A stretch of 64,000 nt of DNA, taken from assembly GCF_022539315.1 (NCBI RefSeq), contig NC_066314.1, forward strand, positions 55,365,180-55,429,179, written 5' to 3'. Below are positions 12,112 to 25,100 of the stretch, in pieces. Position numbers and translations under genes: made by a program. How positions within the stretch are numbered: the stretch's first letter is position 1; each line of letters starts with the position of its first letter. Under the pieces are notes generated by a model. The model did not search any database. It saw only the letters and a list, made by a program, of their open reading frames with translations, and had not been told where the DNA came from. The stretch comes from Serinus canaria. Lineage: Eukaryota > Chordata > Aves > Passeriformes > Fringillidae.

Positions 12112-13123
12112 GGGAGGTGTGGTGGGTTGACCCAAGTGCCCACCAAAGCTGCTCTATTACTGCCCTCCTCACTCAAATGGACAGGGGAAAGAAAAATATA
12201 ATTAAAGGCTTCTGGGTTGAGATAAGGACAGCAAGAGATCACTCACTAGTTACTGTCATGGGGCAAAACAGACTCAGAGAACTTAACTGAATTTATCAGA
12301 GCAGGATAATGAGAAATAAAACCAAATCGTAAAACCCCTTTCTCCACCCTTCCTTTCTTCCTGGGTTTAATTTTATTCACAAATTTTCTACCTCTTTCTC
12401 TGCAGTAGTACAGGGGAACCAGGAATGTGGGTTGTGGTGAATTGATCTCACATTGTTTCTGCTGCTCCTTCCTCCTCCAGGGAAGGGCTCCTAAAACTCT
12501 CTCCCCACTCCAGAGTGGGTCCCTCCCAGAGGAGACAGTGTTTCAGCAACTTCTTCAACATGAGTCCTTCCCTGCAGTTCTTCATAAACTACTCCAGAGT
12601 GGGTCCCTTCCACAGGGTCAGTCCTTCAGGAACAGGCTGCTCCAGAGTGGGAGCACACCTGCTCCACCCTGGGATCCTGTCTCCACAGATTCTACCAGGA
12701 CCCTGCTCCAGCACAGGGTGGATCTCTGCACCTCCTGCCCTCCAAGGGCTGCAGGGCCTCAGCTGCCTCTCTGTGGGCTGCACCACAGAATCTCAGGCAA
12801 ATTCCAGCTCTGGAGCCCTCCTTCTGCCCTGCCCTGGGTGTTTGCAGAACTGTTCCTCTCATGTGTTCTCATCCCTCTCTTCTCTGTACCAAATTAAAGC
12901 TGCACAAAAACTTTTTTATTTGTTCTTAAATCCATTATCCCCTAGGTATCACCACCTTCTCTGCTAGGCTTGACCTTGGCCAGTGGCAGGTCTGTCCTGG
13001 AGGCTGGGCTGGCATTGGCTCTGCTGGACATGGGTGATGATTCTGGGAGCTTCTCACAGAAGCCACCCCTGTAGCCCTCCCTCTACTACCAACACCTGGG
13101 CACACAGACCAAAATCAGGAAGG
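12112..13123 (+). mobile_element. solo LTR of an avian endogenous retrovirus, with target-site duplication
   Basis: The LTR body is 12118-13117, exactly 1000 bp, starting TGTGGTGGGTTGACC and ending CA. It is flanked by GGGAGG (12112-12117) and GGAAGG (13118-13123), a 6-bp target-site duplication with one mismatch, the size usual for ERVK-like integrations. The internal pattern, with CTCCAGAGTGGGTCCCT-type blocks recurring between 12510 and 12660 and a late block near 12990-13075, matches a common avian LTR as I remember it. No viral coding interior remains, so it is a recombined solo LTR. Reading frames of 150 and 156 codons inside it are not genes. Confidence 0.88.
12510..12720 (+). repeat. 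internal degenerate repeats of the LTR
   Basis: Blocks built around CTCCAGAGTGGG followed by TCCCT occur at about 12509, 12594 and 12641, with shorter relatives near 12706. They are interleaved with CAGTCCTTC/CAGTTCTTC words. This imperfect tandem structure is part of the LTR, not an independent satellite. Confidence 0.6.
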
Positions 13124-14330
13124 GGCAAGTGCTGCAGCCATACAGCAGCACTTGTATCCTGTATAACCTCCCCAGGAGAGAGCTGAGATTCAGCCTTGTT
13201 GGCCTGGGTTAGACTTGTGCAAATATTCCATTTGTGCAACTGGATTGGAGGAGAATGGAAGAGGGAATATAACTGTAGACATATTAAAGCAGAGAATGAA
13301 AGATTGACTTAATAAACAGAATTGTGCCATAATACTGTAATATATCCAGAGAGTCTCTATGCCTCCTTTGTGTTACCACCCACAAAGTTTGTTTGCAGCT
13401 GTGTGGCACAATCTGCAGACCAACTGAAGGATATGTCATGCCACTGAAATCTGTTGCTTCATGACTTGAAATTGCATCTTTTGTTTGAAATTTGACCACA
13501 TTTGTAATTCCTGAATTATTTTCTGTTGACATTTCAGGAACTGGATGGTGTTTCTAAGTAAAAGTGAGTCCATCCATCCTCTGTCAGGAGTACTTTTAGT
13601 CAAATAAAATATTATCCTTCCTTTTTGTCCTTTAACCAATTATTCTTTAATCTTTATTCAATATATTCCTTTTACCTGAAATGCCACATAGCCCTGATGC
13701 TATACTTTGCAGGTTCAATGATTTCTTTACTAATCTTGATTGGCCTTTCTGATGAAGTAAGAGACCAATTTGCAAGCAAATGACCTGGGGAACAAATGCA
13801 AGAGAGTTATATCACACAAAACCAATCCAGTTCTTCTATGCAGTCCCTGTTTTGCACAACACTATCTGGCTGTATCAGGATGCAGCTCATGGACAAGCTG
13901 CAGTGCACTGACAGCCTCTGTTCCTTGAGCAGGTGAGAGGGGAGTGTCCCGCTTGGCTTTGTGCTTGTGTTAGATGCTAAGCTCTTGTGGCTTATTGGTT
14001 GTGGACCTTTCCTACCATTTGAGAAATTCTGGCAGGCAGTGACTGTTGATTTGTCACTGACTTTCAGTGTCCAGTCAGAGGATGCATTCCATCAGTCCAA
14101 ACATGAGGTTGGTTTATCCCCATTGGTCTAGGGAGACAAATAAGGTCATAAATAGTGGTTTGATGGTTTAGTACTGGGTTATGGCTCAGCCACTGTGTCA
14201 GGAGCTCCAGTGTGTGCTCAGTGACATGCACCCACGGGCCATCTGCTTCTGTGCTGATGTGATTTATAACATAGCTAACAAGGCTCCATTATGGATAGAG
14301 GTGTCACAATATGTCCATAGCAGTCCATCT
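13124..14330. other. intergenic sequence, nothing identified
   Basis: Non-coding sequence between two LTRs. No gene or recognisable repeat is supported. Confidence 0.5.
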
Positions 14331-14392
14331 GAAAAAAAAAAAAAACAACAAAAAACCCAAAAGAACCAAAAACCAACAAAACCCACTGTGAA
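14331..14392 (+). repeat. A/C-rich low-complexity tract
   Basis: A run of A with interspersed CAA, CCAA and CCC words, directly upstream of the next LTR. It is a simple-sequence region without coding content. Confidence 0.7.
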
Positions 14393-14403
14393 TTGAAGTT
14401 TTT

Positions 14404-14950
14404 TGTTGTGGTTTCATCCAGCAGGCAGCTTAACACAGCACAGCTGTTCCCTCTTTCCCCTGCACTGTGGGGGAAGAAAATCAGAAAAAAAGGTAAAGTC
14501 ATGGGCTACCATAAAGACAGGTTAGTAGGACAGAAAAGGAAGTTAAAATAATAATGAAGATAAAAGAACATGTGACACAAGTGATGCACAGTGTAATTGC
14601 TCACTACCTGCTGACTTAGGCCCAGCCAATCCCTGAGAAGCAGGTTCCCACATTCCAGCCAACTCCCCCAGTTTCCTTGATCAACTTGCGGTCATATGGT
14701 CTAGAATATTCCTTTGGCCAGTTGGGGTCAGCTGTCCTGGCTGTGTTCACTGCCAGCTTCTTGTGCTGCCCAGCCTCGCTTCCTGGCAGGGCAGGAGAAG
14801 CTGAAAAATCCTTGATTTAGTGTAAGCCCTGCTCAGCAACAACTAAAACATCAGTGTGTTATCAACACTATTCTCATCCTAAACTCAAAACATAGCACTG
14901 TACCAGCAACTAAGAAGAAAATTATGTCCACCCCAGCCAAAACCAGAACA
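14404..14950 (+). mobile_element. solo LTR of a second avian endogenous retrovirus family
   Basis: The 547-bp segment starts TGTTGTGGTTTCATCC and ends AACCAGAACA. Its interior (an A-rich block near 14540-14570, then words such as AGTGATGCACAGTGTAATTGC and GAAGCTGAAAAATCCTTGA) matches an abundant avian LTR from memory. It is flanked by T-rich sequence (GTTTTT before, TTTTTT after), which may be a target-site duplication but is too simple to prove it. No interior genes are present. It differs from the LTR at 12118-13117. Confidence 0.8.
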
Positions 14951-17543
14951 TTTTTTTAAGTGTGCTTTTGAAATGGCACACAGTACAGTAGGACCCCATG
15001 GCAGAATCTCTTGAGAGACAGAGTACAGACCAGTCCCTGCATTCAAATGTCACTAGTCAAGTCTCATGTCTCATTTAGGTTAAAATATTTCATGTTCTTG
15101 GTTTTGAGACAAAAAGTTTAGACACACACTTAATGTCTAATTCAATAATGTGTTAGTGAGTTAATTATACCAAGAGAGCAATTTTATTTTACTGGCACCA
15201 AAAATTTCAGCAAATGTCAAGCAAGCTGCAAATGAGGCAATTCCAGACTGAGCTTTTATTGAATTAAATGGATTATTTCCTTGGTGCCTTCAAAGTCTTC
15301 AAATATGTCTGGAATCTCTTGTCCACTTCTCCAAGTGTGCCAAAGCCAGATTATTAAAATGGCCCATTTTCCATAATATTGTCCTGGGTTTTTCTCATCA
15401 TTCCCCTGATTATTATAAATTGCATGGTATGATATTTCAGAGGATTAATATTCCATTTGCTCTGCACTCTGCCAGAGGATCAAAACACTTGGCTGCTTCA
15501 ACTCAGACTTAATCTGCATGATAGGCTAACCCCTGTAAACACCCGAGTTGTTCGTGGTGGGCTGGTCTACATGGGTGGTTTATGCTGGTAGAAAGCTGAC
15601 TATCCATATGCAGAGATCTGTGCCACACATCGTTGACAAAATGCTCTTAATTCTGTTGAGTGCTTTTAATTCTGTTAAGATTAGTAGCACTGTGGCAGTG
15701 GAATAAATACTGTCGAGAATCAAGTTAATTTTGTCTGTGCTGTCATGTTTTGTTAGCTGTCCAGTTATGTTCCTGTATTTCTTTGTGTCTAGTCCTGTAC
15801 ATCTGCCTGAAGAGTCCCACTTCTGGCCATCTGGTGCAGCACGTTGGTAAATGAGGAAAAGAACCTATTCCTCATTGAAGGGGAGCTAGCATTAGTGTAA
15901 AGCTTTTTGGGGCACCTACTTACAAGCCTGAATGCATGAAGAAAAGAAAATAAATTCCACCAGTAACAGATAGCAGTCAGCAATTTGTTTTGATATGGTT
16001 TCTGTTTTCAGCATTCTATCTCAGCAGCATAGCCTGTACCATCCTGTTCACAATCTCTTCAGCTCTAGAGACTAAGGGGAAATAATGTTGACTCAAGAGT
16101 GAGCCAGCAGTGAATAAGTATTACATGGCAATTTATACTATTTATCTGTGACAAAGGTGAGCTTCAACTCACAGAGGAATATGCTTCTAGTAATTTTTTA
16201 ACACTCAGAACTAATCTGGAGTGTAAATACTCAAACACAGTCATGACAAAACAGTGTTGTTCACTTAGAGCAATGGCTTGTGGTTCTTCTTCCTCAGTAT
16301 TTTTCTACTGGTAGCCTTTGCTGACCAGCTCTGCTCCAACTACTTCTGGTCACCATTGATGTCTGAAGGGAAAGGAAAGCATTCTGTGAAATGACATTGT
16401 AGTGTTTTGTGATGCTTATTTGTACATCTCTTCATCTCTCACTGAACAGGGTCAGCATGCTAAATTCATAACTTTGTGTAACCCCACTGTAATACCATAA
16501 ACGAGGAATTAATTTGGTATGTTGTATCTAAGTGATTGCTTAAATCATGGTGTGTAGGTTGTTTAATCTTTTGTTTATCCTGTCCTGAATCTAAACTATC
16601 CCCAGCTTGAGAACTTTTACTTGCTGATGTGAACTCTTTAGTAGTTGTTTCCCAACTCTTTTTTTTCCCACTGTTTTTTGGTCCCCAGTTAAACTGCTAA
16701 AAACATTGAAATTGTGTGAGCAAAAACATATTGTCTGTTAATTTTGTGTAGTTGACGCTAACAAAGCCAGTGAAAAACTGTCATGCTGAGTTTCATACAA
16801 GCATTTATTCTTCTCTGTGGCCAGGATTCAGAATCTGAAACCTCCCAAACCATCACAGAAATTTCTCTTTTGAGAAATTGGGTCTAACAAGGCTTTGAGA
16901 GCCCTCATCTGATGTTGAACTCCTAATTCAATTGGCGTGGAAATAAAACAGGCAAAGAACACAGGTTCTTAATATATAAATTGCATTTCTAAAGGACTTA
17001 GCTGTACAGACCTTGGGAAACAAGTTAAGACCAGCTACATAGTTCCATTAATCCAGACCCATCACTTCCATGTATCTGAAATTTTATCATTATTTTGTGA
17101 GTCTTCCCCCTACATCTTGAGTCTTGCAAGAAAGTCACTGTATGTAGCTGCCCCTGAACTGCAGCAATGACTGCTCCCGTGCAATCCTCATCTCTCTTGG
17201 AGCCATCATGCTGCAGTTGTGGTGTCTTGCACAGAAGATTTCCTCATGAATAGTGAAGGGTCAGGAGCTGATGTCCCCAGCACATATCCCTAGGGATCCA
17301 TTGCAATGGTCCTTCAGAGAAGTAATTTTACTTGGCTGAACACCTTGCAGTACTATGGTCTGGGGACCTTACCCTCTCTGCTGCTTGTTGGAACCTAGGT
17401 CCCAGGGAATAATTTTCTGTCTGCTCTGAGGGGTCCTGACCCCCAGAAAGCACTGCCTGTGACCTCTGCCTGTGGAGAGGGCTTCTGAGACTTTGGGATA
17501 GACTAGAGTCTACAAGAGTGTGAAATAGATAATGGAGAATAGT
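14951..17543. other. intergenic sequence, nothing coding
   Basis: Non-coding. A 19-bp tandem duplication with two mismatches (15642-15660 and 15661-15679) is the only small structure I can point to. No gene is supported. Confidence 0.5.
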
Positions 17544-17790
17544 GTAGTTTGTCACAGGGTGAGAAATTTAGGTTTTTGGATTTTTTAGTATGGAAGTGGA
17601 GAGGAAGCAAGATGGAGGATTTCAGACGTTGTCTCAGGCTTCTTCTTCTTCTTCTTCTTCATCTACTCAATTTTCTGCAGTGTTGGTGGCACAGGATGAT
17701 TAGGTGAGGAAAGCCACAGTGCAGAGGTTACATGGACAGACAAGGGATAAGTTATTGGTAGAAAGGTGGAAATAAAGTACATTTTAAGAG
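17544..17790 (+). mobile_element. probable ERV LTR fragment
   Basis: The sequence from TGTAGTTTGTCACAGGGTGA through AAGATGGAGGATTTCAGACG and a (TTC)n stretch at 17640-17660 to an AATAAA near 17771 resembles another avian LTR type from memory. I could not fix the 3' end or a target-site duplication. Confidence 0.5.
17640..17660 (+). repeat. (TTC)7 microsatellite
   Basis: Seven perfect TTC units, inside the probable LTR fragment. Confidence 0.9.
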
Positions 17791-18919
17791 TTAATTCGAT
17801 GAAAAAGCTTTAAAAAACCTCGAACCTGTACATTTTGTAGCCATTTTGTGGTGCTTTCCTGTGCGCTAAGTCTGGTATAGACTGCATGCCAGAATTTTTG
17901 ATAAGATAACAGTAAACAACAACCAAAAAAGTAAAGAAGACCAAAAAAGTCCAGTGTGTCTCTCTATCCTGGCACAGAACTGTTACAGGAAGGTTTCCCC
18001 CATCAGGGAAACCCCCTGAGGGCCAAAAAGAGGGGCAAAAACCCATAACTGCCCTACTTTTTCCTTTGGTTTTTGGAAATTTTGAATTAGAAAACTGTGA
18101 TAAAATAATAAAAAATCTCTTGGGGACATGGAGGAGCCAATTTAGAGCAGCACAATACCCACTGTGTGTATGCAGATCACCCTGCATGACTACCCTAAGT
18201 GCCAAGGGACACTTTTTGAAGCAGGTTGTGTTTATCAGGGCAAATATAGACCCTAAATAGTAAGGACTATTAGTGGAACTTGTAACAGTCACTCTGAAAA
18301 AGGTCCTGGATATTCTAATTAAACAAAGCTGGATTTTTTTTAAGGTATAATGGTGTGAATTATTCTTTATGATAATGCCAAGCATTATTATTAGGCTCTT
18401 GAAGATGAAACCCTCTATTTTTTTGAGTATCCAGCCACAGTGAGAGTCCAAAGTGCAAATTGCCCCAATAATTTTAATTGTTCTCCAGAACCCAATTCGC
18501 TACCAGATATTTAAGCAGTCAAGAAAGGGCCAGTTATTGTAGCCCTGAGAGATTCCCACTGAAAGATGCTCTATCAGTGGAAATGAAGACAGAATATGGT
18601 CGTAATGAAAACCAACCTTTCTAGTAAAGTATTATAAGTGGATTGAAAGTATCCATACCAACTTCTACACTCTTTCTCAAATGGACTGTGAGATTCAGTT
18701 CTTCATCTAACCCAATTTGTTCAGCAGCAGCTGTTAGCTTGACTCAAATGGAGAGAAACAACACATTCTGAAAAGTAATCAGTTTTGAAATTTGAATACA
18801 TGCTAGTGTCTTTCTTCACTTTCACAGAATAGCATCTTTCATCTGAAGAGTTCAAAGCATTCCTCAAATAATTTATTACATCTCACCACCTCCTCTCTAA
18901 GGCTTTTAAATATTATTTT
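17791..18919. other. intergenic, with an unusually long minus-strand frame
   Basis: The minus strand is open for 213 codons (17810-18451). No domain is recognised and the composition is not clearly coding. The + strand of the same stretch holds short cysteine-containing open segments in different frames. Lying next to a probable LTR fragment, the region may be decayed retroviral interior, but this is not established. No gene is called. Confidence 0.3.
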
Positions 18920-19050
18920 CCTCATTGCAGAAGATGGAAAAATGGAGAAATCAGAAAAATTAAGTTACTTTCCTAAGACCACACAGTGAGTCAGAATCAG
19001 AGTGAAGAGTACAAGTCTGAAGTGATAACTTCAGCTCTGCCATTCCAAAT
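18920..19050 (-). mobile_element. MIR-like SINE relic
   Basis: The + strand reads as the complement of a MIR 3' half. A block CCTCATTGCAGAAGATGGAA aligns to the usual CCTCATTTTACAGATGAGGAA, followed by TTAAGTTACTTTCCTAAG and ACCACACAGTGAGTCAGA, all in the expected order and spacing. It is diverged, as expected for an amniote-age element. Confidence 0.6.
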
Positions 19051-22000
19051 GCTGGATTATAGTTTGTCTGCAACATTCCCTACAGGGAGAAGTAATAACT
19101 TTCTGAAGAACTGCTGTAATTCAACCTGCAAGTTACTGGGACAGATGTGTTAATTACTGGATGAAATTCTGTCACCTAGCTATTCAAAGGGTCAGACTGG
19201 ATGGTCAAAAAGGTCTTGTGTCTAGTCTTAAAATAGAAGAGTCATTGCCACCATACAAATCTATTTGCCTTTTCTCTCCTTCCAACAAAAATCAGCAATT
19301 AGTCGTGTTGAAAAGCTTGCTATGAAACTGCATTTTTCAAATCCAAGGCATATTATGCCAGAGGTTAACAAAAATAGCTTCAGAAATCCTGAAAAATTGA
19401 CAGATTGAATCTATCAAATCCATTTTTAATTTTATTTTGACAAAAATTCACACTGGGGCTGACAGCTCCTTGTAAAAGCAACGTTGCTGACTGCAGTTTG
19501 AAACACACATGCTATAAAACCTTGGGAACAGGATTTATAATAGAAACCTGGCAGTCTCCTAACTCTACCAGTATTATCACCATGTGTGACAATAATATAT
19601 TAGGACCATACTTCAGAGCTCCTTCATTAGTTTCTGACATATGGAGGAGAAAAGAGACCCTGAAAACTAGGGAGGGTATAGAGTGCAATCTCAGCTGTGC
19701 ATATTTATCATCTAAATCAAGTGAAGGCTATTTATTGACTTATTGATTCTAATTCAAAATGAGAACTTAATTAAAAGTTTAGTTCATTACCACACAATTA
19801 CATGGCCCTCAAGACATTTCCAGGATAGTAAAGTGCACATTTAATCATGTGGTGTACTGGATCTTCAGTTATTATAAATCAGACATTAGTGGGGCCATGC
19901 TAATTTACACCATCTGGGGACAGGGCCTATTAGTTTTCTATGCAGGAGACATTTGTTATTGTTTTAAATAAAGGAATTACAGTTTAATGATGCCCTTTGC
20001 TGAGCAATAGTGTTAGCTTCCAATCAGAAGGCAAAGCAGTGATGAGAAATTTAGTTTTGGTTCCATATATAACACATACATATACCAGCCTCTGCTCAAG
20101 CAGCTTGAAGAACTGTCTGCCAAAATTATGCTACCAAGCCCCAGAGAAGCTGTTCTGCCTTGGAAACAGGCTTTGGTGACTCTGCTTAGAGAGATTCTGG
20201 CAAAGAACCAACTTTTTTGCCAATTTCTCCACAGAAGCACAGCACTCTTGTATCCAGATCAGCCAACATCTCCATCAATGCACTGTGCTGTGACATCCCT
20301 TTTGGTTCTCAGACTCACAGGCCTGCAGCTACACATCACAGCTTGTGCTGCTTCCCCTCAACACAGCCAGTGGAAGAGTTTGGTTACATAAATTTGCCTT
20401 CTGAGGTTCTTTGAATGCAGAAAATTTAGGATCTGTCCTGCAAAGGATGAGAGTCCAAACTATATTTCCATCCACCTAATGCAGCATTCCAGGGCTCAAA
20501 TCTTGAGGATTTTTGTGTCTTTCTGTATTTTTTTGATCATTTTTGCATATTTACAAATATCCAGAACTGAGTCTGGGAATCAATTTGTAACAGACTTTCA
20601 CATGCAGGCATGAGCTGTATTAAGCCATAGAGCATTTGAGGGCAAGTTAAGATGTTCATGAAAAATCATTGTGTATCTTCAGTGACTGAAGTTCATTCTC
20701 TAAAAGAGAAACTCCAAAAAAACCTGCAGAATGATACTATGTAGTGTGATCCACAATAAAGGTTTGAAACTTTCACTTTGCCTGGCATCTTTATTCAGAT
20801 AATGCTTTCCACATCTGAGCCTTCTAAAAAGAATTTGGGCAGACAATTTCTACATATGCTCATATTTTGGACTCTCAGCATAGGACTTTTAGCAGTACTG
20901 TGGAGTGGGCTAATGTCAAATTAATTTTATTGTATTTCTGACCTAAGGGACTAAAAGATTTTTCAGGTGGTATGTCCTGTTCTTCAACACATGAGCCAGA
21001 CACCAGCAAGAAAGCAGGACTGAAAAGAGTTTTCAGTCAGTTTTTGGCTCCCAGCTCCCAAGCTGCTACTCACAGTTAAAAGGAAGTACTGGCAGGGCAG
21101 GTGTGAGCTGACTGAGCAAACAGCACAAACTATACCAGTTCAATCTGAAACAAGGCAAGGACAGAGGGAGAGGAGCACAGAAGGTCACCGGACCCAGCCA
21201 GGAAGCTGCATTCAGCATTTGTCAGCCAGCAGAGATGAAAGCTGTGCTGCAGGAAGCACAGTGATTACCCACCACAGGTCCATGTGCTCGTGTAACTGCT
21301 GTGGTGGGGGGGGCAACAGAGCAAGAGAACAGAAGCCTTTAGTGACAGAGCTTTTGAAAACTCCCAAGGAGTAGCCCAAGGAGTATCTGTAAGGAATTGA
21401 CTAGGGGAACAGGCATTTTAATAGCTGCTTATTAGGTGCACCTGCTACACTCAGTGTTCAACCCAACAGTATTTTCCAGCTATTGATTGAGCACATCCCA
21501 GAGCTGCTGAGAAGCTGTTTTTACATAATGCTGGATGTTGTGTGTGACTGATCATCTCTGTTGCCTCAGATGTTTCTGTAACAAGGAGACACAAACTAAG
21601 ATGGCCCCTGCTATGTTTGGTTGCAGTATCTCCAGCTGGCAAGAACCCATGTTTTACCCATTGCAGTTAGAGTAATGGTTTGTGCCTTTCTGATGCTCGC
21701 AGCTCTGAGCCATCACACTGAGTTGGTTGCAACAGCTGCATGAGACATTCTGCTCTCAGATCCCATTTGCTGCTTCACTAATTGTCTTTTCTTTCCCTGC
21801 TTATGCTTCTTCCTAGGCTTCATTTTAGTAGGTTGAGATCACACAATATGTTTGTGTGTGGTCAGTAAATGTTACTGGAAAGGACAGAGGTGTGAGTAAG
21901 GGTAAAAGTTTGTCTTGCAGCCATGCTCTGTGCCATAACTTGTAGACCAGTCAGTTTTCATTTTGCAGAACTTTTTGTCATCTGAGAGAGTATTTCCCTG

Positions 22001-24982
22001 ATACCTTATGCATCCTACTGAAGTCTGAAACTGAATATTCAAGGCTAGCAGAGCTAAAACTGCCATCAATGTTATCAGAGCAATGCAACCAAGCAGTTTA
22101 TCAGTGCTTTTCAGGTTTCCAGAAACTGATCTGATTTCTTTTAGACAATTAGTAATTGCTGGGTTAACTATTTCTTATGTTAGTAAATATGTAAATATAA
22201 AACCTGTCAGGCAACACAACATAGATTTGATCCTTCTTTCCTAACCTGCAGTGATTTTAACAGAGCAGGAAGAAGCCTAATGAGATTTGTCAGGAGATAC
22301 TACTGAATCTGGTGGCTGTGGCAGCTGAATGCTGGATAAAATGTAAAACTCTTCATATAGTGGAGAGTGCTCAGGTTGAGTCGTTGACCTTTTACTATGG
22401 CTTCTTTGGCAGTTAAACTTCCATCTTTGAGACAAAGAAGTGTTTTCATACAAGTGAATTCTCTAACACAGGGCTCCTGCAGCTCAGGAATGGTCCAGAT
22501 TCTTTCATTACTGTAAACTGCTGGTTTTAGTGAAGCTGCTCACAGGAGTTCGTCTCTCTTAATCTTGCCCAGTGCTGGAAAATTTTACTTTCAAACTTTT
22601 TTTACTCAGTGTGACTTCCTGTGGCTACTCTACTGCACAGGTTTGTAGACTGGCCCATAAACTAATTCTTTCCACGTTCTACACAGTAGCTTATTTCCTC
22701 TTCTTTTGTAAGGAACTTCAACAAAGATGGATATTAATGCTTTTTTTAGCTGTTGAAACCAAGGCTAGGGGAATATATCTAGTGTACCTAAATTCCTAAG
22801 GCAGCTCCTTGGCACAGAACAAGATCTGATTTGCAGTCTTCCTTTCTTACTGCTGCACAACGATAACAGAAATATAGTAAAAACAGGAGATATTTTATGT
22901 ATTACCAAAAATCTGTCTTGTGTAGGGTGGGAAAGCATCAAGTTTCTTAGAAATAAGTGTCATGAGATATATGTCTGCTCTGAGTCACTTCCTTTCAAAC
23001 CATTTTTCCAGTATTTTCATATGTTCTTATATATTTAGGCAGAATGCTGAATTTTCAGCTGTACTAAAACTGAGCTGGATTTGTCACATTAGATGTTTAC
23101 AAAATCTTTCTCCCTTTCTGTCCCATTGCTCCCTCCCCATGTATATTTGCATTCTTTTTATTGCTAGTAGCAGATCTCCCTCAGAATTTTCAAAATCGAA
23201 GGAAAGAGTTTTCCAGAAAAAAATCTGCTAAATACTGCTTGTTTTCAACCCTCCTGCAGAGTACGAAAAGACAATGGAATTTTTTTTCACTAAAAAATTT
23301 TATAAAGTCTAATTGTGCTTTGGATTTTTGGATGTTTTTCCAGTTTTTTGTATCTTCTACTGGAGCTTGTGTTTTATGCTGTTTGATTTTTTTCCCCTTT
23401 GTAGACAAAGATAGCACCTGATTTGCCCTTAAACCTGCTTCCTCTACAGCTCTGTTACCTTTCAATGACTCAGGTATGTAGGTTTTCTCCCTTCCTTTCT
23501 GAAGGGAACAGATGGTCCAGTTAGAAGCCAATTTTCTTATAACCACAGTAATTCCAACACACATTGATTCTTGGTCCTGTCTTGCCTAGTGACACTGCTG
23601 TGTTGTCAGTGACGTGCCAGTGTGTGACACCAGAACAAACATTTGCTCAGCAGCAGCCACTATGCCTGCTCTGGGGATCATAAACTAACTTTTACAAACC
23701 CTACCAAAAAAAAATTGGGGATTTTAGCTTAGAATATGTGTCATTCAGATTGCATGACTATTAAATATGAAGTGTTACCTTCAAAAGAAAATCACAGATG
23801 TCCAGTGTTATGCCAGTTGAAATTCATTTCTCTAAAAATATTTGAGTAAGGATACAGTCCAAAAAGAACTTATATTTTTCTGACCACTGCTAAAATTTTC
23901 CTTACTGAACTGTACTCATTTAAAAAATTTTAATCAGAGTTGCTGCTACCACTTCCTGCAAGGTTTAGATTTGGTTGTTTGCTCCACTGTCTGACTAGGG
24001 TTGCAATCATCTGTAAACACAGGGGACATTTAGAGTTAATAAAAGGAAAACATTGAAGCTTTGATCAGGGGAAATGGGAGAGGAGGTAGGTTTTGTTTTT
24101 GAATTTCTTTTTCATGATTTTACAGTTTATTAGCACCAACTTAAACAAGTTAATAGGTTCCAATTAAAATAAAATAATTGCAGTTTTTTATAGAGCCACT
24201 ATGAAATAACCTCTCTCCCATTTTAACCTTTCATCTTGGTCTCATTCTTGTCTGTAGACTGCCCCTTTGCCCTTTTCTTCCACTTTGTCTGAAAAATAAG
24301 CAGAAAATACAGTTTACATTATTTCTGTACACACATCTAGGTTTTTTTAATATATCCCCAGAGAAAAGCGGATAAATAAATATACATTTTTCAATAGCTG
24401 TAGGGCATTTGTTTAACATGGACTAACTCCCCAATAACTAGCAGGAGATTATACATGCAAATCTAATTTTCTGGCTAACTTAAGTCTCTCTTGGGAACCT
24501 TGGTGACTACTTGCAAACACTTTCCTCGAATCAGCAGTATCAGCAAAGATACATTATGGTGCTAAAAGTATATAATGTAAAAAGTGAGCTAAAAAGATGG
24601 AAGAAGGTTTAGAAAGAAGGAGGAGATGGAAAATGGAAGTACTATAAAGGGAAGGGCATCTATAAAGAGAGAGGGGTCTAAGCCTTTTACAATAGAAGCA
24701 GACTGAAATAACCATGGTTTCTTCTTTGAGTCGTGAGAATAGCTATTTTCTTGTTTAAAAGCTTAAAGAGCTATTAAGTTGGGCAAATCACTGGTAAAAC
24801 AGCTGGAAATGTAAATAGCAATTTAAACAGTCCATTGCCCCTCAATCCAAATGTGGAATGTGCAGATCTACTTCAAAAAAGTTCCTCTGGTTTTATTATA
24901 TTGTCAACGGTAAGAGGATTGAGTAGGCACCCTTTCTCCGTGGGCTGAATGGAGACAGTGTGCTTCATTTAGAAAATCCACA
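19051..24982. other. intergenic sequence, nothing identified
   Basis: About 6 kb of mixed AT-rich sequence. Frames up to 124 codons occur on the minus strand (23190-23564) but show no recognisable family. No repeats beyond short homopolymers are recognised. Confidence 0.45.
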
Positions 24983-25100
24983 ATTTTTTTCCTTTTCTCA
25001 TTTTTCTCATTTTTCCCCTCTTCTTTCCCCCTTTTTTCCTTTTTCTCCATTTTTTTCCTTTCCTTTCTTTCTTTTTGTCTTTTTTTTTTTTTTTCTTTTT
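24983..25100 (+). repeat. pyrimidine (T/C) tract
   Basis: Nearly all bases are T or C, as runs of T broken by CC and CTTT words, ending in a long T run. The lysine/glutamate-rich minus-strand frame across it is a composition artefact. Confidence 0.85.

Noticed and set aside
12427..12967. Two + frames of 156 and 150 codons
   Set aside because: They lie inside the solo LTR, overlap each other in different frames and reflect LTR repeats, not proteins.
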